64,000 bases of DNA from CAUSKK01 sp963533935 (GTDB lineage Bacteria; Pseudomonadota; Gammaproteobacteria; Cardiobacteriales; Cardiobacteriaceae), in assembly GCA_963533935.1 (NCBI GenBank), contig CAUSQL010000002.1, positions 26,145 to 90,144 of the forward strand. Reading direction: 5' to 3'. The notes under the pieces are model-generated. The model searched no databases and had not been told where the DNA came from. It saw nothing but the letters and a program-made list of their open reading frames with translations. Below are positions 1 through 7,661 of this stretch, piece after piece. Positions within the stretch are counted from its first letter, which is position 1, and every line of letters begins with the position of its first letter. A program made the translations under genes and the position numbers.

Positions 1-2
1 GG

Positions 3-41
3 CTGCTACGTGCCTATCTGGTGCGGGAAGAAGCCCCGTAG
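3..41 (+). CDS. possible C-terminal tail of an upstream gene (partial)
   Basis: The first 41 bases can be read in one frame as a short charged tail, LLRAYLVREEAP, ending in TAG at 39-41. The composition looks like real protein, and a palindrome-family repeat starts 18 nt after the stop, as it does after most genes here. Another frame stays open to a TAG at 52-54, so the frame is not certain. The gene cannot be identified. Confidence 0.3.
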   Translation: MLRAYLVREEAP

Positions 42-58
42 CCGGGCAATTTAGAACA

Positions 59-135
59 TTTACAAACGGACGGGCGCTTCCCCTGTATGTATTTTAGCTA
101 TTTACAAACGGAGGGGCGCTTTATCTGTATGTATT
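59..135. repeat. two direct half-copies of the dispersed palindrome
   Basis: Two left arms follow each other in the same orientation (59-94 and 101-135). Each runs from TTTACAAACGGA through GGGCGCTT to CTGTATGTATT. The complementary right arms are missing, so this locus cannot form the usual long hairpin. It is one of the few copies close to a gene start (dapD). Confidence 0.8.
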
Positions 136-151
136 AAACCTGAGGATTAAC

Positions 152-967
152 ATGAATTTACAGGAAATAATCGAGGCGGCCTTTGAACGGCGCGCCGACC
201 TTAACCCGCAGAACGCGGATAAGGAGCTAATTCAGGCCATCGCAGAGACCTTGGACCAGCTGGAAAGCGGCCGACTGCGGGTGGCTGAGCCCACCGCCAA
301 CGGCTGGCAGGTGAACCAGTGGGTGAAGAAGGCGGTGCTGCTGTCCTTCCGCACCCAGGACAATGAGGTCATGGCCGGCGGCGCCACCCAGTACTTCGAC
401 AAGGTGCCCAGCCGCTTCGCCCACCATGACGGCGCCCGCTTCCGCAGCGAAGGCATTCGCGTGGCCCCGCCGGCCTTCGCCCGCCGCGGCACCTATCTGG
501 GTAAGGGGGTGGTGCTCATGCCCTCCTACGTGAACATCGGCGCCTACGTGGGCGATAACACCATGGTGGACACCTGGGCCACCGTCGGTTCCTGCGCGCA
601 AATCGGCAAGAACGTGCACCTGTCCGGCGGCGTCGGCATCGGTGGCGTGCTCGAACCTCTGCAGGCTGGCCCCACCATCATCGAGGACGACTGCTTCATC
701 GGCGCCCGCTCGGAAATCGTCGAAGGGGTCATCGTCGAACGGGGCGCAGTCATTTCCATGGGCGTCTACATCGGCCAATCCACCAAGATTTATAACCGCA
801 TGACCGGCGAAATCACCTCGGGCCGCGTGCCCGCTGGCGCTGTGGTGGTGCCGGGCAGCCTGCCGGCGGCGGACGGTTCCCACTCGCTCTACTGCGCGGT
901 CATCATCAAGCAGGTGGACGAGAAAACCCGCGGCAAGACCTCGTTAAACGATTTGCTGCGCGCCTAA
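152..967 (+). CDS. dapD: 2,3,4,5-tetrahydropyridine-2,6-dicarboxylate N-succinyltransferase
   Basis: DapD transfers succinyl from succinyl-CoA to tetrahydrodipicolinate in the succinylase branch of diaminopimelate/lysine synthesis, in the cytosol. The 271 residues are close to the 274 of the E. coli enzyme. An alpha-helical N-terminal part (1-100) precedes a left-handed beta-helix of hexapeptide repeats (about 105-235) with the typical YVNIGAYVGDNTMVDTWATV stretch and the GVGIGGVLEP segment. The ATG follows a GAGGA ribosome site at about 142-146. It is monocistronic, with a terminator right after the stop. The lysine pathway links functionally to hom at the other end of the window, but not by position. 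Confidence 0.97.
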   Translation: MNLQEIIEAAFERRADLNPQNADKELIQAIAETLDQLESGRLRVAEPTANGWQVNQWVKKAVLLSFRTQDNEVMAGGATQYFDKVPSRFAHHDGARFRSEGIRVAPPAFARRGTYLGKGVVLMPSYVNIGAYVGDNTMVDTWATVGSCAQIGKNVHLSGGVGIGGVLEPLQAGPTIIEDDCFIGARSEIVEGVIVERGAVISMGVYIGQSTKIYNRMTGEITSGRVPAGAVVVPGSLPAADGSHSLYCAVIIKQVDEKTRGKTSLNDLLRA

Positions 968-969
968 GT

Positions 970-991
970 AAAGCCCTGCGGGGCTTTTTTT
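970..991 (+). terminator. Rho-independent terminator of dapD
   Basis: AAAGCCC (970-976) pairs with GGGCTTT (981-987) around a TGCG loop, and the T-run continues to 991. It lies three bases past the dapD stop. Confidence 0.85.
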
Positions 992-1020
992 ATGGGTGAA
1001 ATTTCCCCATTCGTCCCCAA

Positions 1021-1050
1021 TTAACAAGGATTAGCCCAAGGCACTAAAAT
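1021..1050 (+). promoter_or_regulatory. candidate sigma-70 promoter for clpA-pyrC
   Basis: TTAACA (1021-1026, one mismatch to TTGACA) and TAAAAT (1045-1050) are spaced by 18 bases, 27 nt upstream of the clpA ATG. The same GCTAAAAT/ACTAAAAT-type -10 element recurs in front of several other genes in the window. Confidence 0.5.
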
Positions 1051-1076
1051 TAGCCCAGGCCCAGACAGGAACAGAC

Positions 1077-3368
1077 ATGCTTAACAGCGATTTACAAAAA
1101 ATCATTGAAGATGGCCGCAAGCTGGCTAGCGAGCGCCGCAACGAATACACCACCCTAGAACATCTCCTCTTCCACCTGCTCCGCAATGAGGAGGTGAAGA
1201 CCATCATGAAAAATCTGCCGGAACCCGTTGACCATCTGGCCGTCTTCCGCGACGTGCGCGACCACCTGTTGGGTCTGCCCCAGCAGAATTATCAGACCAC
1301 GCCGGAAACCCTCTCCGCCGTAGACCGCAGCCTAAAGCGGGCTCTGAACCGGCGGCCGGGCCAGAGCATCGGCCCGGTGGACCTGCTCTTTGCCATCATG
1401 GAAGAACCGCTAAGCTACAGCCACTATTTCCTGGCCCGGGCCGGCTTCCGGGCCAGCGAAGAATCCTTCCGCCACAGCCTCGATGTGCTACACAAAATTC
1501 AGCGGGCGCGGGAGGATTACCACAAGGACTTAGACGAACAGACAAACCGCCCCAGCAACGGCGGCGAAGCCAAGGCCAGTAAAGGTCAGGAGGAAAAGGC
1601 GGTGCAGGAGCAGGAGGAAGCGCTCTTCATCACCAATATGAACGAGCTGGCCCAGAAGGGCGCCATTACGCCGCTCATCGGCCGCAACGAGGAGCTGTGG
1701 CGGGTAATTCAGATTCTGCACCGTAAAACCAAGAATAATCCCATCATCGTCGGCCCGGCCGGCGTGGGCAAAACGGCGCTGGTGGAAGGGCTGGCCTACG
1801 CCATTCACCACCGCTGGCCGCAGATTCCCGATTCCATGCGCGACAACGTCATCTATTCCATTAACGTTACGGCCATGATGTCCGGCACCAAATTCCGCGG
1901 CGACCTGGAACAGCGCATTCAACGCTTCGTGCAGCGCTTCTCCCAGGACCCCAAGGCCATTATTTTCTTCGACGACATTCACGGCATCATCAGCCATTCC
2001 AAGAGCATGGACAGCACCACCGATTTGTCGGACATGCTGAAGCCGGCCATCGACAGCGGTGGCCTGCGCATCATCGGCATCACCAATGACAAGGAATTCC
2101 GCCGCATCTTTGAGAATAAGAGTGGCCTGGCCCGCCGCTTCCAGCGGGTGGATTTGGCGGTGCCCGACCAGGAAGAGGCCCTGCGCATCGTCAATGGGGT
2201 TTATCGCAATTTCGAGCAGTTTCACCAGGTTAAATACAGCGAGGAGGCGCTGCTGGCTTCCGTAACCCTAGCCCAGCGCTACCTGACCGACCGGCATCTG
2301 CCGGACAGCGCCATCGACCTGCTGGACGAGGCCGGCGCCCGGCGGCGGCTGGAGCTGCTTGCTGACGGAGAAAAAATCATCGACCGCAGCCACATTGAAA
2401 AGCTGGTGGCCCAGCAGGCCCGGCTGCCCTACATCAAGAACGACGACCGTTCCACCCTGTTAAATCTGGCCAGCGACTTGAAGGAGGTGGTCTTCGGTCA
2501 GGAGCGGGCTATCGACAGCCTGGTCAGCGCCCTGAAGCTGAGCCATGCCGGCCTGCGCGCCAAGGAAAAGCCCATCGGCGCCTTCCTCTTCACCGGCCCC
2601 ACCGGCGTGGGCAAAACCGAGCTGAGCAAGCGGCTGGCCGAGGCCATGGCCATGAATTTAATCCGCTTCGACATGTCCGAATACATGGAGGCCCACAGCG
2701 TCAGCAAGCTCATCGGCACGCCGCCGGGCTACGTGGGCTACGAGCAGGAGGGGCTGCTGTGCCAGAAGATTCTCAAATCACCCTACGCGGTGCTACTGCT
2801 TGATGAAATCGAGAAGGCCCACCCGGACGTGATGAACGTGCTGCTGCAGATGATGGACAACGGCATCATCACCGACAGCAGCGGCCGGGAAATTAACTGC
2901 CGCAATCTCATCATCATTCTGACCTCCAACGTGGGCGCCACCGTCAGCGATAGGAACTACATCGGCTTTAGCCAGGACGACCGTTCCAGCGGCGACTACG
3001 ACAAGGCGGTGCGTGATTACTTCAGTCCGGAATTCCGCAATCGGCTGGACGGCATCATTAACTTTGCACCGTTATCTGAAACGCTGATGTTGCACATTGT
3101 GGATAAATTCCTCGGCGAACTGCGCAGCCAGCTGCAGGAAAAAACCATCGGCCTGGAAATCGACGAGGCCAGCCGCCAGTGGCTGGCCCGCCGCGGCTAC
3201 GACCCGAAAATGGGCGCCCGGCCGCTGGGCCGTCTCATCGAGCAGCAGCTGAAGCTGCCCATTGCGGAAATGGTGCTCTTTGAGGAGCTGCGCCAGGCCA
3301 TCATCGCCGTGCACCTGGAAGACGATGAATTGATTCTGCGGCCGCGCAGCGCTTCGGTGTTGATGTGA
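1077..3368 (+). CDS. clpA: ATP-dependent Clp protease ATP-binding subunit ClpA
   Basis: ClpA is the AAA+ unfoldase that feeds substrates to ClpP. Its 763 residues are close to the 758 of E. coli ClpA. A Clp N-domain (1-140) is followed by an acidic linker, D1 (Walker A GPAGVGKT at 226-233, arginine-finger region LARRFQ) and D2 (GPTGVGKT at 507-514, LLLDEIEKAHPDV, sensor region LTSN). The IGF tripeptide in YIGFSQDD matches the ClpP-docking loop. One oddity: D1 Walker B reads FFDDIHGI, so Asp300 replaces the expected catalytic Glu. No clpS precedes it, although clpS is the usual neighbour. The stop overlaps the pyrC ATG by one base (TGATG). Confidence 0.95.
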   Translation: MLNSDLQKIIEDGRKLASERRNEYTTLEHLLFHLLRNEEVKTIMKNLPEPVDHLAVFRDVRDHLLGLPQQNYQTTPETLSAVDRSLKRALNRRPGQSIGPVDLLFAIMEEPLSYSHYFLARAGFRASEESFRHSLDVLHKIQRAREDYHKDLDEQTNRPSNGGEAKASKGQEEKAVQEQEEALFITNMNELAQKGAITPLIGRNEELWRVIQILHRKTKNNPIIVGPAGVGKTALVEGLAYAIHHRWPQIPDSMRDNVIYSINVTAMMSGTKFRGDLEQRIQRFVQRFSQDPKAIIFFDDIHGIISHSKSMDSTTDLSDMLKPAIDSGGLRIIGITNDKEFRRIFENKSGLARRFQRVDLAVPDQEEALRIVNGVYRNFEQFHQVKYSEEALLASVTLAQRYLTDRHLPDSAIDLLDEAGARRRLELLADGEKIIDRSHIEKLVAQQARLPYIKNDDRSTLLNLASDLKEVVFGQERAIDSLVSALKLSHAGLRAKEKPIGAFLFTGPTGVGKTELSKRLAEAMAMNLIRFDMSEYMEAHSVSKLIGTPPGYVGYEQEGLLCQKILKSPYAVLLLDEIEKAHPDVMNVLLQMMDNGIITDSSGREINCRNLIIILTSNVGATVSDRNYIGFSQDDRSSGDYDKAVRDYFSPEFRNRLDGIINFAPLSETLMLHIVDKFLGELRSQLQEKTIGLEIDEASRQWLARRGYDPKMGARPLGRLIEQQLKLPIAEMVLFEELRQAIIAVHLEDDELILRPRSASVLM

Positions 3369-4396
3369 TGGACCGGTTAGTAATTCGTCGCCCCGACGAC
3401 TTCCACAACCACTTTCGCGACGGCGCCGCCCTGGCGCGCACCGTGCCCGACTGCGCCCGCAGCTTTGCCCGCGCCCTGGCCATGCCCAATCTAATCCCGC
3501 CGGTGGACAATCTGCCGGCGCTGGAGCAGTACCGGGAACGCATTCTGGCCCAGCGCCCCGCCGGCAGCGATTTCCAGCCGCTGATGAGCCTGTATTTAAG
3601 TGCAGATTTAACGGTGGCCACCCTGCGCCGGGCCCGGGCCGCCGGCGTGGTGGCGGTGAAGTGGTATCCCCGCGGCGCCACCACTAATTCCGGCGCCGGC
3701 CTCAGCCAGTACGAGGATTTCAAACCGCTGCTGGCGGCCATGGTGGAGGAGGGGCTGCTGCTGCTCATTCACGGGGAAGTTACCGACCCGGCCGTGGACA
3801 TCTTCGACCGGGAAAGCGAATTCATCGCCGGCACCTTAAGCAAGCTGCGGCGGGAATTCCCCGCTTTAAAAATCGTGCTGGAACATTTGACCAGCGCGGC
3901 GGGAGTGGAATTTATCCTGCGCCAGGAGAAGAATACGGCGGCCACCATCACCGCCCACCATTTGCTGGCCAACCGCAATGATTTGCTGGTGGGCGGCATT
4001 AAGCCGCACTACTACTGTCTGCCCATTCTGAAGACGGAAAGGGACCGGCAGGCGCTGCTCCAGGCGGCCACCTCCGGCGACCCGCGTTTCTTCCTTGGCA
4101 CGGACAGCGCGCCCCACGGTCGGGGCAGCAAGGAAAATGGCTGCGGCTGTGCCGGCTGCTACACCGGCGCCCAAGCCTTGGAGTTGTATGCCACCGCCTT
4201 TGCCCAGGTGGATAAATTGGCGCGGCTGGAAGATTTCGCCAGCCGCTTCGGCGCGGAATTCTACGGTTTGCCGCTGAATGCGGGCACCGTGAGCCTGGTG
4301 CGGCGGCCGCAGCCGGTTCCCGCCACCTTGGCCTTTGGCAGCGACGAGCTGGTGCCCTTCTGGGCCGGCCGCACATTGGATTGGTTTTTAGAGTAA
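3368..4396 (+). CDS. pyrC: dihydroorotase (type II, PyrC)
   Basis: It catalyses reversible cyclisation of carbamoyl aspartate to dihydroorotate in pyrimidine synthesis. The 342 residues fit the short class II enzymes. Visible metal and catalytic elements are His13 and His15 in DDFHNHFRDG, the carboxylated lysine Lys98 in VKWYPRGATTNS, later histidines in LLIHGEV and VLEHLTSAAG, and the catalytic Asp in GTDSAPHGRGSKE, followed by the family-typical CGCAGCYT. I chose the ATG at 3368, which forms TGATG with the clpA stop, over an in-frame GTG at 3365 that would have no better ribosome site. Pairing with clpA is unusual and implies translational coupling. Confidence 0.95.
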   Translation: MDRLVIRRPDDFHNHFRDGAALARTVPDCARSFARALAMPNLIPPVDNLPALEQYRERILAQRPAGSDFQPLMSLYLSADLTVATLRRARAAGVVAVKWYPRGATTNSGAGLSQYEDFKPLLAAMVEEGLLLLIHGEVTDPAVDIFDRESEFIAGTLSKLRREFPALKIVLEHLTSAAGVEFILRQEKNTAATITAHHLLANRNDLLVGGIKPHYYCLPILKTERDRQALLQAATSGDPRFFLGTDSAPHGRGSKENGCGCAGCYTGAQALELYATAFAQVDKLARLEDFASRFGAEFYGLPLNAGTVSLVRRPQPVPATLAFGSDELVPFWAGRTLDWFLE

Positions 4397-4405
4397 GGAG
4401 TTTAT

Positions 4406-4936
4406 ATGGCTGATTTTAATAAGATTCTGGACGCGGGCGACGTGGACGCCGGCCTAATCAACGTGGTGGTGGAAATTCCCACCGGTTCCAACCATAAGAT
4501 TGAGTGGAACCGGCGCATTGGCGCCATGATGTTGGACCGGGTGGAACCGCAGATTTTCGCCAAGCCCACCAACTACGGCTTCATTCCCCAGACCCTGGAC
4601 GAGGACGGCGACGAGCTGGACGCGCTGATAATTACCGAAAGCCCACTGGCTACGGGCGTTTATCTCAAGGCCCGGGTCATTGGCGTGATGAAATTCGTCG
4701 ATGATGGCGAGGTGGACGATAAGGTCGTCGTGGTGCCCGCCGATGACCGCAGCAACGGCGACGCAATCAAGAGTCTGGCCGACCTGCCGGCCCAGCTGAT
4801 TAAACAGATTGAATTCCACTTTAACCACTACAAGGACTTGAAGAAGGCCGGCAGCACTAAGGTGGAGAAGTGGGGCGACATCGACGAGGCCAAGGCGGTT
4901 ATTCGCGAGAGTCAGAAGCGCTGGCGGGAGCAGTAA
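4406..4936 (+). CDS. ppa: inorganic pyrophosphatase (family I)
   Basis: Soluble pyrophosphatase hydrolyses PPi to two phosphates and pulls biosynthetic reactions forward. Its 176 residues equal the length of E. coli Ppa. The signature DEDGDELDAL (65-74) carries the metal-binding aspartates, and the N-terminal EIPTGSNHKIEW and YGFIPQT segments are typical. It starts 9 nt after the pyrC stop with a GGAG ribosome site, so it is probably the third gene of the clpA-pyrC-ppa unit. Confidence 0.97.
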   Translation: MADFNKILDAGDVDAGLINVVVEIPTGSNHKIEWNRRIGAMMLDRVEPQIFAKPTNYGFIPQTLDEDGDELDALIITESPLATGVYLKARVIGVMKFVDDGEVDDKVVVVPADDRSNGDAIKSLADLPAQLIKQIEFHFNHYKDLKKAGSTKVEKWGDIDEAKAVIRESQKRWREQ

Positions 4937-4956
4937 AACGGGGGCATTAGCCTAAA

Positions 4957-5069
4957 TATACCGACGGACGGGCGGTTGTTCGACCTAGTGGTCTCACGCG
5001 CTACGCACTTCCCATGTATGTATTTAAGCCGTTAATTACATACAGGGGAAGCGCCCGTCCGTTTGTAAA
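4957..5069. repeat. palindrome-family repeat, long form (insert in left arm)
   Basis: The left end TACCGACGGACGGGCG is followed by an unpaired insert of about 34 bases, then CTTCCCATGTATGTA. The right arm (about 5037-5069) is the uninterrupted TACATACAGGGGAAGCGCCC followed by GTCCGTTTGTAAAT. It lies 21 nt after the ppa stop. The insert contains GTGGTCTCACGCGCTACGCA and differs from the insert in other long copies. Confidence 0.85.
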
Positions 5070-5181
5070 TATCACTCCCACGTTGCTAATTGGCAAATTT
5101 AAAACAGCTGGTTCTTAAATTAAAAACAACTTGGTTTAAAATACCGGGGTCAATTAGACACGTTAATTTCGAGGAATACTT

Positions 5182-5814
5182 ATGAAAAAACTAATCTTAG
5201 CCCTGTTGGCCGTTTTCGCCACCGGTTCCTTTGCCCAAACCAGCGACAGCAGCGACAGTAAGAGCAGCATTGAGGCAACTTCTTCCAAGGCCAGCGACAG
5301 CAAGGCCAGTGATGATAAATCCAGTGACAGTAAGGCCGATGATGTCAAAACGCCCATAACTGCCAGCAACGCCAGCGATAGCAAGGACAGCGACAAGGCT
5401 AGCAGTGCGGATAAGCCGAAAAAAGTTGTTAAAGCCACTAAGGTAAAAAAAGGCAAGAAATCGCTGGTAAAAAAAGCGAAAAAGGCGAAAAAAGTCATTA
5501 AAAATAAAAGCACTAAGGCTAAAAAAGCGGTAGCTAAAAAAGTAGCCAGCAAAAAAGCCACTGCCGCCAAGAGCGACAGCAAAGCTAAAGATGCCAGCGA
5601 TGAACCTTTGAAAATTCGGCCGATTAAAAAAGTAAGCAGCGACAGCAGCGAAGCGAAAGGTTCGGACAGTAAGGCCAGCGATAGCAAAAGCTCCGAAAGC
5701 AGCTCCAGCAAAGAGAGCGGCAGCAGCAAAAGTTCAGATAGCTCAAGCAGTTCCAACAGTTCCAGCAAGGAAAGTTCTTCATCTTCTGAGAAAAGTTCTC
5801 CATCAAAAAGTTGA
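5182..5814 (+). CDS. secreted low-complexity Ser/Lys-rich protein
   Basis: I do not recognise a family. The 210 residues begin with a Sec signal peptide (MKKLILALLAVFATGSFAQ). The mature part has three zones: Ser/Asp/Lys repeats of the SDSKAS type (20-75), a strongly basic core with KKAKKAKK, KAKKAVAKKVASKK and similar runs resembling histone H1-like tails (about 78-135), and a Ser-rich acidic tail (SSESSSSKESGSS). No globular domain is apparent. A GAGGA ribosome site precedes the ATG. Adhesion, polyanion binding or cell-wall association are possible, but only the low-complexity design is seen. The long antisense frame over it is a by-product of the repeats. Confidence 0.8.
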   Translation: MKKLILALLAVFATGSFAQTSDSSDSKSSIEATSSKASDSKASDDKSSDSKADDVKTPITASNASDSKDSDKASSADKPKKVVKATKVKKGKKSLVKKAKKAKKVIKNKSTKAKKAVAKKVASKKATAAKSDSKAKDASDEPLKIRPIKKVSSDSSEAKGSDSKASDSKSSESSSSKESGSSKSSDSSSSSNSSSKESSSSSEKSSPSKS

Positions 5815-5840
5815 AACCCTCTCCATTAGGGCATAGAATC

Positions 5841-5877
5841 AGGGCCGCACTAAGCGCTACGCTTTAGGTGTGGCCCT
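5841..5877 (+). terminator. hairpin after the Ser/Lys-rich gene
   Basis: AGGGCCGCAC (5841-5850) pairs, with one mismatch, with GTGTGGCCCT (5868-5877), and an inner AAGCG/CGCTT stem continues it. A short T-run (TGTGTGTTTT) follows. It starts 26 nt after the stop. Confidence 0.6.
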
Positions 5878-5934
5878 GTGTGTTTTATAACCCGAGCGTT
5901 TTCGTAGCGCTCTCAATTAATCAGGAGATTTCCG

Positions 5935-6306
5935 ATGAAGAAATTAAGTTTAACTCTGTTGGCCATTCTGGCTACCACCAGCTTTGCCGGTGTAACCGAG
6001 CAGGCAGCGTCAGCCAAACCATCAATTCTTGAGCAAGCCGCCAACAATCACCCCGGCGCCGACGTGGTTCGTAAAAAGAAAAAAAGAGTAAGAAAAGGCA
6101 AAAAACGTCGCGCTCCACGGCAGGAAGAAGATCAATTTGATGCACCACCACCAGCTCCACAGGGTGGCGCACCTATGGGTGGCCAAGGTGGCGGGTTCCA
6201 ACCACAGGGTGGCCCACAGAATCCACCTGTTCAAGGTATTCCTGACAGTGCCCCACGGCCTAACAACCCTGGAATTCCTTCGGCTCCACCACCACCATCA
6301 ATGTAA
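5935..6306 (+). CDS. secreted Pro/Gly-rich small protein
   Basis: No known family. The 123 residues have a Sec signal peptide (MKKLSLTLLAILATTSFAG), a short basic segment (RKKKKRVRKGKKRR, about 46-59), then a Pro/Gly/Gln-rich tail with PMGGQGGGFQPQGGPQ and PPPPS. The architecture (signal peptide, basic patch, disordered tail) echoes the Ser/Lys-rich gene just upstream. An AGGAG ribosome site precedes the ATG. A strong bidirectional terminator follows, so it appears to be monocistronic. Confidence 0.75.
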   Translation: MKKLSLTLLAILATTSFAGVTEQAASAKPSILEQAANNHPGADVVRKKKKRVRKGKKRRAPRQEEDQFDAPPPAPQGGAPMGGQGGGFQPQGGPQNPPVQGIPDSAPRPNNPGIPSAPPPPSM

Positions 6307-6319
6307 TAGGCCGTTGGTA

Positions 6320-6352
6320 AAAAAAAGCGCTTCCCCAGAGAAGCGCTTTTTT
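6320..6352. terminator. bidirectional Rho-independent terminator
   Basis: AAAAAAGCGCTTC pairs perfectly with GAAGCGCTTTTTT around a short CCCAGA loop, giving U-runs on both strands. It serves the Pro/Gly-rich gene (+) and the facing gene that ends at 6394 (-). The AAGCGCTTC core is shared with the dispersed palindromes. Confidence 0.9.
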
Positions 6353-6393
6353 ATTGGAAGTGGCACCTGCTGCTATAGCTCCAGGCCAAACAA

Positions 6394-6762
6394 TTAAAAG
6401 AAGTTAGCCTTCCACCCCTGTTCGGTTTTAATAGCCCGATAATTCTCCCGGCCATTGGTGGCATTTTCATCAAGCATTATCAAATCCACCTGCACCCATG
6501 CGTCATTACCGTTAATTTGCACGTGGCGCACGCGAAACTCCTTTACCGCAATAAAAACATCTTTAATGACGTCGCTGTCGCGTTCACATTTCAGGCGTAA
6601 TTGTTGGGTAGCTTGCGCATTACCGATGCTATTGGCAGCGATAGCGTCACAATTACCGGTTTTCATGGCATTAAGTACATTTAAAACCACCTGGTCAGGA
6701 CTTGTTTCCTCGGCCTGGCCAGTTAGAGAAATCAGGGTAGCTAAAAACACAATCTTTCTCAT
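6394..6762 (-). CDS. secreted DUF4878-like small protein
   Basis: The 122 residues have a signal peptide (MRKIVFLATLISLTGQA) and one small domain: VVLNVLNAMKTGNCDAIAAN at the start, a central conserved Cys (LKCERD), VKEFRVRHVQINGNDAWVQV, and the ending AIKTEQGWKANFF. This pattern (export, a short helix with a GNC turn, beta strands closed by GWK) resembles DUF4878/lumazine-binding-like export domains. It is a paralogue of the next upstream gene, whose domain ends LIKTDKGWKTSF. Function unknown. GAGGAC precedes the ATG. Confidence 0.75.
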   Translation of the reverse strand: MRKIVFLATLISLTGQAEETSPDQVVLNVLNAMKTGNCDAIAANSIGNAQATQQLRLKCERDSDVIKDVFIAVKEFRVRHVQINGNDAWVQVDLIMLDENATNGRENYRAIKTEQGWKANFF

Positions 6763-6775
6763 GGGCTCGTCCTCC

Positions 6776-6806
6776 TAAAAAGAAAGCGCTCTCAGGGGAA
6801 CGCTTC
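6776..6806 (-). terminator. probable terminator of the 6812-7471 gene
   Basis: On the minus strand GAAGCG (806-801) pairs with CGCTTTC (788-782), with one bulge, followed by TTTTT. It lies just past the stop at 6812. Confidence 0.5.
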
Positions 6807-6811
6807 AGTTA

Positions 6812-7471
6812 TTAAAAGGAGGTTTTCCAACCTTTATCAGTTTTTATTAGGGGAAATTTATCTGCCTCCTTAATTTCCTTACCCTGCTCATCCAGATATT
6901 TCACATTAACTACCGCCTTACTGTCAGCGACTTCACTCTTGGAAATTTTGAATTCTTTCACATTTTCCAGTGATCTTTTTAGCTGTTCGATGTCTTTTTT
7001 ACAGTCAGCCAGCACATCTTCTTCTTTTTCGTCCTTATTTAACTCCACATTGGCGATGATTACTTCACAGTTGCCGTTTTTAACTGCCTCAAGGAAAGTT
7101 TTAGTAACTGCCTCTGGATCTTCGTTTGCCGCTGCCTGCTCAGCAGGTTTTTTCTCATCGTTGGCTGAAGGCTCTGTGCTGGCAGTGGGCGAGGCTTCTT
7201 CCGTACTGCCAGTTGCCGTTGGCTCCGCAGAAGTAGCGGCGGCCGTTGGAGTAGCCTCAACACTAGCAGTAGGTGATGTCTCTGAGCCGGTACTAGGTGA
7301 AGCCGTGGCCTCTTTCGACTGGTCGTCGGTGCTGGCTGTAGGCGTGGCAGCTGCTTCCGTAGTAGCAGGAGCGGTAGCCTCAGTGGCTTCGGCCGTTGCG
7401 CTTGGACTACTTTCTTGAGCAATGACCCAGGGAGAGGCAACTAAAGCTAGAGAAAATATTATTTTTTTCAT
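6812..7471 (-). CDS. secreted DUF4878-like protein with Thr/Ala/Ser-rich linker
   Basis: The 219 residues carry a signal peptide (MKKIIFSLALVASPWVIAQ), then about 90 residues of Ala/Thr/Ser/Pro/Glu low complexity (TASTDDQSKEATASPSTG and similar). A C-terminal domain homologous to the 6394 gene follows (AVKNGNCEVIIANVELN, a conserved Cys in LADCKKD, and the ending KTDKGWKTSF). I chose the ATG at 7471, which has AAGGA upstream and opens the signal peptide. An earlier in-frame start at 7531 would put 20 extra residues before it. The pair looks like a duplication followed by linker growth. Function unknown. Confidence 0.75.
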   Translation of the reverse strand: MKKIIFSLALVASPWVIAQESSPSATAEATEATAPATTEAAATPTASTDDQSKEATASPSTGSETSPTASVEATPTAAATSAEPTATGSTEEASPTASTEPSANDEKKPAEQAAANEDPEAVTKTFLEAVKNGNCEVIIANVELNKDEKEEDVLADCKKDIEQLKRSLENVKEFKISKSEVADSKAVVNVKYLDEQGKEIKEADKFPLIKTDKGWKTSF

Positions 7472-7575
7472 GTGTCTTATCCTTGAAATTTTTCTTCCGT
7501 TAAAGAACCGTTGAAGGGGGCATTCTAACATTGAAAAAAATTGCCAGTAAAACCCGACATTTTCCCACTAAAAAT

Positions 7576-7649
7576 AAAAAACATACAGAGGGGCGCTTCA
7601 CTGGGTAATAAATTTACCTACAGCAGAAGCGCCCCTCTGTATGTTTTTT
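7576..7649. repeat. palindrome-family repeat, inside-out form with A/T flanks
   Basis: A perfect 24-bp stem (7576-7599 with 7626-7649) reads AAAAAACATACAGAGGGGCG-CTTC. The CATACAG end, normally next to the loop, is here on the outside. Flanking A6/T6 runs make it a convincing bidirectional terminator, unlike most copies. The loop contains a small GGTAA/TTACC hairpin. It lies 13 nt past the stop of the next gene (minus strand). Confidence 0.85.
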
Positions 7650-7661
7650 AATACTTGTTGC

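Noticed and set aside
227..883. long antisense frames over dapD
   Set aside because: GC-rich third positions open frames opposite real genes; no ribosome site, and dapD is unmistakable.
1530..2225. 231-residue antisense frame in clpA
   Set aside because: ClpA is complete on the plus strand; the frame has no start signals and no known fold.
5163..5768. 201-residue Leu/Ser-rich antisense frame opposite the Ser/Lys-rich gene
   Set aside because: It mirrors the AGC/AAG repeats of the plus-strand gene; the plus frame has a signal peptide and ribosome site.
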